The notes beneath the pieces were generated by a model, which saw nothing but the letters and a program-made list of their open reading frames with translations, was not told the origin of the DNA and did not search any database. A stretch of 11,431 bases of DNA from DASZCR01 sp035942915 (GTDB lineage Bacteria; Acidobacteriota; Blastocatellia; Pyrinomonadales; Pyrinomonadaceae). A program made the translations under genes and the position numbers. The stretch lies in assembly GCA_035942915.1 (NCBI GenBank), contig DASZCR010000056.1:1-11431 (forward strand), read 5' to 3'. Below, in pieces: positions 5,409 to 11,431 of the stretch; position 1 is the first letter of the stretch, and the number at the start of each line of letters is the position of its first letter.

Positions 5409-8400
5409 TCATTGACCGGCGGTCTGTGTCTTCGAGAGCAGTTCATCGACGGCGGCCTTGAACAGGTTGAGGGGCTGCGCGCCTTCTATCCTTTGACCGT
5501 TGATGAAGAAAGTGGGAGTGCCGTTCGCGCCTGCCGCGGCGGCCTCTTTCACATCGCGCGCGACCAACTCGCCTAGAGCCGGGTCTTTCCTGTCAGCCTC
5601 GAACCGCTGCATGTCGAGGCCTAACTGCCGCGCGTAGCGTGTCAGGTCAGATTCCGACATGGCCTGCTGATTCTCGAACAGGAGTTGACGGAACTCCCAG
5701 AACTTACCTTGTCGTCCGGCTGCGAGGGCAGCGACGGCGGCCGAGGTTGCGTGGTCGTGGAAGCCTAGTGGCAGATTTTTTACGACATGGCGAATCTTGC
5801 CGGGGTAGAGTTCAAGCAGTTGGCGCACGGTCTCCTGCGCCTTCGCACAGAAGGGACATTGATAGTCTGTGAACTCGACAATGACTATCGGCGCTTCCAG
5901 AGAACCGCGCGAAGGGGAGCCGGAGAAGTCGAGCGTCGGACTCGCGCCGGCCATAGGCTTCGGAGGTTGGGTTGAGGGATGCGCGTGGTCATAAGTCGGG
6001 CGCGGGGCCGGTGGTTCGGAGGGTGGCTTCACGAGTGGGACGATGTTCATCGTGGCCGTACGCACCTCGCCGCCATAACTCGCAGAGACGGTTACGGCCT
6101 CCGGCTTATCGTGCGCGTGGCCGATACGGACAGGGAAGGTGGCCGTCGCCTGACCCGGCTGGATTGTGACGCTGGCCGGGACTTGAAGAATCATCGGCTT
6201 GCTGCTGTTCAGGTAGACGAGCGCCCCGGCGGAGGCGCTCCTCGGCGTCGGCCCGGTCAACTGAATCGTGCCCTTTGAAGTGTTGTGTTCCTTGACGTGA
6301 CTGCCGTCCAGAGCGAGCTTCCCAAGTCTGGGGCATTCGTCGCAAGGTATCGGCACATCGAGCGGCATGCCGAAGGCGGCGAGCCGCACCGACGGGACGG
6401 AGCGCGGCGCGACGAGAGTGACGCTGTATGAGCCGTCGCCATGGTCTATGACATCCTTCGGCGCAATCGAACATTCCTTCGGCGTCGCGCACGCGATGTT
6501 ACCGGCGCGCCCCGGCCCAAGAAGATTTCCGAAGGTGTCGGCAGGCGTCAGGCGGACGGTCGTCCTCACCGCCCTGTCCGCCGTCGTCACGGTGTCGATG
6601 ACGCGGACGCTGCTATCATCTGATTTCACGCCCACGTCAACGAAGATGGATTGAACTAACTCGCGGCGCGTCGTGCAACGGCCGACGGTGAAGTCGAGGA
6701 TGAAACGGAACTTATACATCCCGTCAACCGTGCCGAGTCCCGGCAGCTTGGCCGACCAGTAGGCGTTGCCGGGGAGCAAGTCTCCGTGCGTGCCATCATC
6801 GTAGAGCCGGAATGTGGCGGTCTTGGTCGGGACGTTGAGACGCGCGAGGGCGGCGGCGCGAGGGTCTAGTTGCTCGCCGCGCACACTCCTCGGCTCGCGG
6901 TATTGCTGACGGGTCAGGAGAGTTCCCAGACCGACCGTCGGGTATTCGACCTCGACCCGCGCGTCCACATGGTCGTAGCCGCCTGAACGAAGGTCGGAAG
7001 GGAGGACGCGAACGGTGGCGACCAAATCCTCGCCGGTGCGCCAGCTAAACTTCTCGCGGACGGGCGAGAGACGCGACAGGCCATCGGCCAGTACATTCAT
7101 GAACCAGCTACGCTCCTCACCCGGCTCGACGCGGGCGACGATGGCCTGCGTCATCCCGCGCTGGAGGGGAGCGGTGGCCTGTACGCTGGCCGTTGAACGG
7201 ATGCCGTAGCTAGAGACGGCGTGGCCGGGGTTATCAAGCTTGACGCGCCCCTTGAAGAGGCGGCCGTCGCCTTCGAGCACAGGCCAGTTAACCGTGCCAT
7301 CTTGGAAAGCCCCTGCGCAACGCAGAATGCCCGCGCCCGACTTTGCACGCGTGTCCGTGATGATGGCCTTCTGCTTGCCGCAGAGCAGTTGGGCGAGTTG
7401 TGAATCGTAAGGCTCCGGTGAATCGTCACCCATCCGCGCGTAGACGATTAAATCCCACTTCTGACGCTGAATCATGGTGGCGAACTCGGCAGGATTTCTC
7501 GCTCGCTCGACGCGGCTGAGCAACTCCGATTCTTGTTCAGCCTTCAGCGCAGCCTCGTATGCAGACGCGCGCCCAGCGCGCCTGTGCTCGAAATAAAGAA
7601 CGTCCTTGCAACCGTCGGGACAGAGGCGTTGAATCTCACGGCGGACTATCCGCGTGCCGTCAGAGAGACGCGCGAAGCTGTCAGGCGTGAAACCGTTAAC
7701 GAAGGTCAGGTGTGGACGAATGAGCTGCCCGCTCCACGTCCCGGTGGACTCGCCGCGATAGGGGAAGCGTATGCGCGAGTAGGCCCACTGTCTCTGTGTC
7801 GAATTCTGCACCGAGGCCGAGCCTGCGCGGACGAGGTTGTCGGCAGGCGTGGTGACGAGAAGCCGGAGGCCGCCGGGCGTCACGTCGCGCTGCCACCCTG
7901 AGGCGAAAGTAATCATGCCGTCGCTGCATGCGTTGTACTCGACGACTTCGGAAGCGGCGTCGCCCGGCGCGAGCACGCCCTTCGGGTCGGCGGCGATGAA
8001 ATCTGAGGTCAGGTGACCGAACGCCTTGGTGAAGAAATCCTTGAGGTCGTAGCCGGGCGCGTTCGGGTTCTGCATGTAGACGCCGCCCTGCCGTTCGGAG
8101 AGCAGCGTCAGCAGGTCGCCGTTGAGCGAGCCGGTGTTGCCGAAGCCGACCGAGACGAGTTGCGTGAACTCCAGACGGTTGAAGTCGAGCGACGCGCCGA
8201 AACATTGCGTCCCGCACGACCCGCCCGCCGCGCCCGCCGGCTTCAGGCAGGGCGCGACGTTCTCAATACCATCTGTGAGGACGAGAATCGCCTTGCGGTC
8301 GTTGTCGCCCGCCGCGCTAAAGCCCTGACAGTTGCCCGTCGGAGGACAAAGCAACTCAAGCGCCCTCTGAATACCGCCGCCGATGCCCGTGCAGCCGCCG

Positions 8401-9599
8401 GGGCCGGCCGCGTTGAGATTACTGATGGCCGTAGCCAGAGGGCCGCCGGGTGCGCGCAGATTAGCGTCGGCCACCGTGAGGGGCATGTTGACGCTGGCGG
8501 TGTTGGAGTAGGAGACGATACCGATGCGGTTCTGCTGTCCGTCTGTGCGATTGATGTCGAGCAGGTCTGCGAAGTTATCGACCGCGTTGAGAGCGGCCGC
8601 GAATTTGGTCGAGCCGCCCGAATCCGGCTCCGACATACTGCCTGAACGGTCTATCACGAGCACCACGTCCACAGCCTTGAGGTTCTGCCACGCGCGAACG
8701 ACATCGTCGAGCGCCTTGTGCAGCCTCCAAAACATCGGGTCACGCGGGGAGCAGACGGGGTTGGCAACGTCCTGCACGTATGCACCGGGGTTGTCGGCGT
8801 CCGCCACTGCCTGATGCATCGCTCCGTGGAAGTGATGGTCTAAGATGGTGCTCACTTCCTCCACGTTCCTGAACTGTTCGAGAGAAGTGTGAGGGAAACT
8901 AAGGCCGCTGATGCCGCACGTGTTGCTCGGCGCGCCGGGACAAGCGGCCGGCCCTGCACCGGCTCTGAACAGACATTGTGGGAAAGCGATACATCCGGTG
9001 CACGTTTTGTCGTCGTCACGGCTAGGCCCTGTGCCGCAGCCGGCCGGGTGCGCTCCGACACCGGCTGCCGGCCAGCCGCCGCTCGGATGCCCAAATGGCA
9101 TATTCATATTGGGACACCATTCGAGGCTCTGGATGATGCCGAACCCAAGCGGCTCGCGCCATAGCGTGAAGTCGAGTTCGAATTGACGGTGGAAGGCATA
9201 CCAACGCTGGCCTCTGCCGACGGGGTTGTTGCCATCGAGGTCGCCGACGTTGCCGAAGCAGTTGTGCCAGTTGGTATGCATCTCAAGGATGGACTGGACG
9301 TTTGCTGAGGTGACGCCTGTGCAGCAATCGGAAGGGTCGCCGTCCTCGTGGCAGTCGCCGTTCCAATTACAATTGACGAGCGTGCCCGACGCCGCCAGCG
9401 GCCCCTGCTCTACGCAACGGAGCGGCACGGCAGCGTTGACGCAGTTCGGGAGTGGGAGCGGAATGTTCCAACCCGGCCGGGAGCAGCCATCCACGTAGTC
9501 GAAACAGGTCTGTGCGCTCGCGTGCGAGATGCAGAAGAATGTCAGCGTGACGGCAGCAATCAAGAGCGAAGGCCGAAGAGGGGAGAGCCGTGAGAACAT
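5409..9599 (-). CDS. Exported tyrosinase-like / VWA / DsbA-like thioredoxin fusion protein
   Basis: A 1396-aa protein starting at the ATG at 9599, chosen because AAGGAG lies 6 nt upstream and a signal peptide follows (cleavage near A29 in SHASAQ). Domains in order: a tyrosinase-like domain (about 100-305) with 17 Cys between residues 32 and 283; its CuB site is complete (H258, H262, and DPMFWRLH with H294, then D298), while CuA shows H112 and H137 (FHR) but no clear middle His. VWA domain (310-535) with full MIDAS: D317-x-S-x-S321, T404, D443. Beta-sandwich regions include a DDGTHGD motif (about 934-940) and an FGNLLGPGR stretch (about 1023-1031). A Pro-rich linker (1190-1230) precedes a DsbA-like domain (1235-1390) with C1248-PF-C1251 and cis-Pro TP1362. 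It may be a periplasmic or extracellular oxidoreductase or adhesin-like enzyme. Substrate unknown; transcribed alone. Confidence 0.88.
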   Translation of the reverse strand: MFSRLSPLRPSLLIAAVTLTFFCISHASAQTCFDYVDGCSRPGWNIPLPLPNCVNAAVPLRCVEQGPLAASGTLVNCNWNGDCHEDGDPSDCCTGVTSANVQSILEMHTNWHNCFGNVGDLDGNNPVGRGQRWYAFHRQFELDFTLWREPLGFGIIQSLEWCPNMNMPFGHPSGGWPAAGVGAHPAGCGTGPSRDDDKTCTGCIAFPQCLFRAGAGPAACPGAPSNTCGISGLSFPHTSLEQFRNVEEVSTILDHHFHGAMHQAVADADNPGAYVQDVANPVCSPRDPMFWRLHKALDDVVRAWQNLKAVDVVLVIDRSGSMSEPDSGGSTKFAAALNAVDNFADLLDINRTDGQQNRIGIVSYSNTASVNMPLTVADANLRAPGGPLATAISNLNAAGPGGCTGIGGGIQRALELLCPPTGNCQGFSAAGDNDRKAILVLTDGIENVAPCLKPAGAAGGSCGTQCFGASLDFNRLEFTQLVSVGFGNTGSLNGDLLTLLSERQGGVYMQNPNAPGYDLKDFFTKAFGHLTSDFIAADPKGVLAPGDAASEVVEYNACSDGMITFASGWQRDVTPGGLRLLVTTPADNLVRAGSASVQNSTQRQWAYSRIRFPYRGESTGTWSGQLIRPHLTFVNGFTPDSFARLSDGTRIVRREIQRLCPDGCKDVLYFEHRRAGRASAYEAALKAEQESELLSRVERARNPAEFATMIQRQKWDLIVYARMGDDSPEPYDSQLAQLLCGKQKAIITDTRAKSGAGILRCAGAFQDGTVNWPVLEGDGRLFKGRVKLDNPGHAVSSYGIRSTASVQATAPLQRGMTQAIVARVEPGEERSWFMNVLADGLSRLSPVREKFSWRTGEDLVATVRVLPSDLRSGGYDHVDARVEVEYPTVGLGTLLTRQQYREPRSVRGEQLDPRAAALARLNVPTKTATFRLYDDGTHGDLLPGNAYWSAKLPGLGTVDGMYKFRFILDFTVGRCTTRRELVQSIFVDVGVKSDDSSVRVIDTVTTADRAVRTTVRLTPADTFGNLLGPGRAGNIACATPKECSIAPKDVIDHGDGSYSVTLVAPRSVPSVRLAAFGMPLDVPIPCDECPRLGKLALDGSHVKEHNTSKGTIQLTGPTPRSASAGALVYLNSSKPMILQVPASVTIQPGQATATFPVRIGHAHDKPEAVTVSASYGGEVRTATMNIVPLVKPPSEPPAPRPTYDHAHPSTQPPKPMAGASPTLDFSGSPSRGSLEAPIVIVEFTDYQCPFCAKAQETVRQLLELYPGKIRHVVKNLPLGFHDHATSAAVAALAAGRQGKFWEFRQLLFENQQAMSESDLTRYARQLGLDMQRFEADRKDPALGELVARDVKEAAAAGANGTPTFFINGQRIEGAQPLNLFKAAVDELLSKTQTAGQ

Positions 9600-9881
9600 T
9601 GTCTTCTCCTTTTTGAGCTTGCAGGAACAAGCTTTGTGAGACGTCACGCGAGGCGAGAATTTTATGCAACGCGCTACCGTAAGATTTCCGCTGGCTCGTT
9701 AGAAGGCTGGGCAATCGAGAGGCGAGGCTGATGCACAGTCATTTGAGTCGCACGACCGATTGTGAGTGCCGGGATGCTATACCCGCATCGGCCGGAAGTC
9801 AATATCGTCGGGTGTATGCTGGTGTTAGGACGGGGCGGCCAACATACCGGACATGGCCGCTATGGCGCTATCGGCGTGGGG
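9600..9881. other. Intergenic region upstream of the tyrosinase-VWA-DsbA gene
   Basis: These 282 bases lie between the SufR-like gene stop and the large gene's start, both on the - strand. No gene is supported; + strand frames here extend antisense into the regulator. On the - strand, TAAAAT within GCATAAAATTC (around 9660) is a possible -10 element, without a convincing -35. GCGGCCA (9835-9841) and TGGCCGC (9854-9860) form a 7-bp GC-rich hairpin about 22 nt past the regulator's stop, possibly its terminator although no U-tract follows. Confidence 0.45.
9616..9633 (-). promoter_or_regulatory. Leader hairpin just upstream of a ribosome site
   Basis: AGCTTG (9616-9621) and CAAGCT (9628-9633) form a 6-bp stem with a 6-nt loop. 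On the - strand transcript it ends shortly before CAAAAAGGAG, the ribosome site of the tyrosinase-VWA-DsbA gene. It may influence message stability or translation. The stem is short, so it may be chance. Confidence 0.25.
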
Positions 9882-10514
9882 TCAGCGGGCTATTTCAAAA
9901 CGGCATTTGGGTGCTCCGGCGCGGTCACAGTGTTCTGTGACGGGAGATTTAACAATCTCGCGGATGAGCGTCTCGGCCAGTCTGCAAACTTCCGGGTGTA
10001 CGGCGACGACGGCGGCCAGCGGGCAGCCGCTACTGCAAATCACGATTTTGTCGTCGTACTCCTCGACGACCGCCGCCCCGCCGATGGCCGCCAACACTTT
10101 CAGAGCGGTCTGTAGACGACTTTCCAAATCAGACTCGCCCGTCTCCGAAGCGGCATCGGATGCCACGTAGCGGCCAACTTCGCGGAGAACTTCTTCTATC
10201 TGCGCCGGACTGAGGCGGTTCTTCAGGACAGCTATCAGTTGATTGAGCAGTGCGTCGTATGCTTTGGGGAAGAGTCCTTCGGCCTCCGGCGTCAGGCTGT
10301 AGGTGAAGTGCGGCTTGCGCAGTCCGCGTCGCATACCGCTCTGTCGGACTAGCCCGTCGCGCTCTAGCGCGAGCAGATGCGCACGCACCGCGTTATCTGT
10401 CAGGTCGAGCTGGCTCGCCAACTCCTCGACCGTGCAGGTGGAGCCGCGCAGGATGGTCACGATGCGCCCCCTAGTGCTTTCAAAAAAGCGCTTGTCCATC
10501 TTCAAGGTTTCCAT
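9882..10514 (-). CDS. SufR-like winged-helix regulator with C-terminal cysteine cluster
   Basis: A 210-aa regulator. Residues about 11-72 form an ArsR/DeoR-like winged helix: RGRIVTILRGSTCTVEELA, then the recognition part LTDNAVRAHLLALERDGLV and a basic wing RRGLRKPHFTYSLT. The C-terminal half has C160, C164, C177 (in HPEVCRL), C196 and C204, a pattern like SufR-type repressors, which bind a 4Fe-4S cluster and sense Fe-S or redox status. C164 and C177 are 12 residues apart, as I recall for SufR. The ATG at 10514 is preceded by a GGGGGGAGGGG ribosome site; the frame stays open 71 codons further up but would run through the promoter. It is divergent from a cytochrome c gene across a perfect palindrome, its likely operator. 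No suf genes are in the window, so the true target set may differ from SufR. Confidence 0.82.
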   Translation of the reverse strand: METLKMDKRFFESTRGRIVTILRGSTCTVEELASQLDLTDNAVRAHLLALERDGLVRQSGMRRGLRKPHFTYSLTPEAEGLFPKAYDALLNQLIAVLKNRLSPAQIEEVLREVGRYVASDAASETGESDLESRLQTALKVLAAIGGAAVVEEYDDKIVICSSGCPLAAVVAVHPEVCRLAETLIREIVKSPVTEHCDRAGAPKCRFEIAR

Positions 10515-10537
10515 ACGCCCCTCCCCCCGTGAAGCAG

Positions 10538-10566
10538 ATTCTAGTCCCTTTATCCTAAAAACACAA
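10538..10566 (-). promoter_or_regulatory. Candidate promoter of the SufR-like regulator gene
   Basis: On the - strand TAGAAT (10543-10538) matches the -10 consensus at 5 of 6. It is preceded by 17 nt and TTGTGT (10566-10561), a weak -35. Transcription would start about 17 nt before the ATG. The -35 lies in the left arm of the inverted repeat. An alternative -35, TTGACT (10574-10569), is also in that arm but has no well-spaced -10. Confidence 0.45.
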
Positions 10567-10595
10567 TAAGTCAAAAAAGCTCTTGACTTATTGTG
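10562..10595. promoter_or_regulatory. Perfect 13+13-bp inverted repeat, likely operator
   Basis: CACAATAAGTCAA (10562-10574) and TTGACTTATTGTG (10583-10595) are exact reverse complements around an 8-nt spacer. The site is in the 128-bp divergent gap between the SufR-like regulator and the cytochrome c gene. Each arm contains TTGACT pointing outward and overlaps the predicted -35 of one promoter. Binding by the neighbouring regulator would occlude both promoters, the usual arrangement for autorepression plus control of the divergent gene. The identity of the binding protein is inferred. Confidence 0.8.
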
Positions 10596-10610
10596 GGAGA
10601 GGTGTATTTT
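10583..10610 (+). promoter_or_regulatory. Promoter of the cytochrome c gene
   Basis: TTGACT (10583-10588, 5 of 6 for -35), a 16-nt spacer and TATTTT (10605-10610, 4 of 6 for -10) predict a start near 10617 and a leader of about 26 nt to the ATG at 10643. The -35 is inside the right arm of the inverted repeat. Confidence 0.65.
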
Positions 10611-10642
10611 AACAACCCACAAGCCTTGAAAGAGAGATTTTG

Positions 10643-11431
10643 ATGGGAGAACCGAGGAAAATGGCACAAACATCCGAGTCTGGAACGACCGCTCGCGGCG
10701 GGAATGCAGCGGCGAGGGCAAGAGCAATCGGGATGGTAAAGCTCGCGCTTCTGCTTTTGACGGCGGGCGCGGCGCTGTTTTTCTTTGCCGGACGCGGGCA
10801 GGCGCATCGCGTTGAAGGGCAGGAGCGCAATCGCGGCAAGGGCCATCGGGAGGTGACCGAAAACGAGCGGCGCACGGACGCCAATGCGCAGCGGATGCTC
10901 GAAGAGGGCAAGCAGACTTTCCGTTTTGACACCTTCGGCGACGAGGCTTTTTGGAGCGACGCGCTACAACTCCACCGCGCGATTGCGGGAGCGAAACTCG
11001 GCGGCGTGGGCGCGGGCGTGAGTCCTCGGACGGCGCTTTCGGTTGGCCTCAAAGTTGACGCCGACGCGCTGCCCGAATCGCTCATCAGCCAGTTGAAGAA
11101 GGGACGTGTCAATCTCGACGACCCTGCGACGACGCTCGCGCTGCTGAAACTCGACGCCGTCGTCGGCGTCAGGGGACAGTTCAACGGCGACGGCGGTCTG
11201 AAGGCTGTCGGCATCAGTTGCGCGCTCTGCCACTCGACGGTGGACGACTCGTTTGCGCCGGGCATCGGCCGACGCCTCGACGGGTGGGCGAACCGCGACC
11301 TCAACGTCGGCGCGATTATCTCCTTGGCTCCCAACCTCAAGCCGGTGACAGACCTGCTCGGCGTAGACGAAGCGACGGTGCGTAAGGTCTTGCAGAGTTG
11401 GGGGCCGGGCAAGTTCGACGCCGAACTGTTC
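10643..11431 (+). CDS. c-type cytochrome, di-haem peroxidase-like (partial, 3' end outside window)
   Basis: An open frame of 263 codons with no stop before the window ends. A hydrophobic segment (MVKLALLLLTAGAALFFFAG, residues 31-50) is a signal peptide or membrane anchor. C193-A-L-C-H197 is a CxxCH covalent haem-c site followed by STVDDSFAPGIGRRLDGW. The pattern FRFDTFGDEAFW near residue 95 and the region around the haem resemble the di-haem cytochrome c peroxidase-like/RoxA-like group as I remember it. Other haem sites would lie beyond the edge. It would carry or transfer electrons in the periplasm. Starts at 10643, 10661 (GAGG 4 nt upstream) and 10733 are all possible; I chose the first, with AGAGAG upstream. 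It is expressed from a promoter overlapped by the palindrome. Confidence 0.8.
   Translation, partial: MGEPRKMAQTSESGTTARGGNAAARARAIGMVKLALLLLTAGAALFFFAGRGQAHRVEGQERNRGKGHREVTENERRTDANAQRMLEEGKQTFRFDTFGDEAFWSDALQLHRAIAGAKLGGVGAGVSPRTALSVGLKVDADALPESLISQLKKGRVNLDDPATTLALLKLDAVVGVRGQFNGDGGLKAVGISCALCHSTVDDSFAPGIGRRLDGWANRDLNVGAIISLAPNLKPVTDLLGVDEATVRKVLQSWGPGKFDAELF

Noticed and set aside
8013..8645. 210-aa open frame on the + strand
   Set aside because: It is antisense to the VWA domain, whose MIDAS motifs are intact; Arg/Ala-rich shadow composition.
9600..9647. Longer start (ATG at 9647) for the tyrosinase-VWA-DsbA gene
   Set aside because: It would place 16 polar, Lys/Cys-rich residues before the signal peptide and overlap the AAGGAG site that serves the ATG at 9599.
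9762..10115. 117-aa open frame on the + strand in the gap and regulator
   Set aside because: Overlaps the C-terminal half of the SufR-like regulator in antisense, has no ribosome site and no recognised domain.
10515..10727. Longer start (ATG at 10727) for the SufR-like regulator
   Set aside because: The extension would read through the palindrome, both promoters and the start of the divergent cytochrome gene; a strong ribosome site precedes the ATG at 10514.
10609..11412. 267-aa open frame on the - strand
   Set aside because: It is antisense to the cytochrome c frame with CxxCH and signal segment, and its Ser/Pro/Arg-rich sequence is typical of a GC-rich shadow.

Overview
The window looks like the chromosome, possibly with a stretch of plasmid-like or integrated DNA at its left end, of a GC-rich Gram-negative bacterium. 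Acidobacteriota (Blastocatellia-like) is my best guess. It rests on the mix of genes, the purine-rich AAGGAG ribosome sites and the Sec-exported multidomain proteins, not on any marker gene, so treat the taxonomy as weak. No rRNA, tRNA, CRISPR array or transposase was seen.

Left block (1-2201, + strand): a compact operon with ATGA overlaps at both junctions. It encodes a 63-aa helix-turn-helix protein, a ParA/MinD-type ATPase and a 362-aa protein with a probable winged helix and a C-terminal Cys/His motif. This resembles the maintenance (partition and/or replication) module of a plasmid or integrated element. The third gene carries two blocks of a 9-bp repeat (AGTACTCAG type). The repeat continues in a different reading frame inside the gene, and both blocks contain nearly the same 22-bp palindrome, so the DNA itself may be a binding site. 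The operon promoter would place the transcription start almost on the first ATG, suggesting a leaderless mRNA.

Middle block (2202-5408): a convergent gap with a clear intrinsic terminator, a small secreted protein of unknown function on the - strand, a 539-bp gap, and on the + strand an exported beta-lactamase-fold serine hydrolase with C-terminal TPR-like helices.

Right block (5409-9599, - strand): one 1396-aa exported protein joins a Cys-rich tyrosinase-like copper domain (CuB signature complete, CuA degenerate), a von Willebrand A domain with complete MIDAS, beta-sandwich regions, a Pro-rich linker and a C-terminal DsbA-like thioredoxin domain with CPFC. This is the most unusual gene here.

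Right end (9600-11431): a SufR-like, Cys-containing winged-helix regulator (- strand) is divergent from a c-type cytochrome gene (+ strand) that runs off the window. Between them lies a perfect 13+13-bp inverted repeat whose arms overlap the predicted -35 elements of both promoters, suggesting joint redox or Fe-S control of the regulator and the cytochrome.
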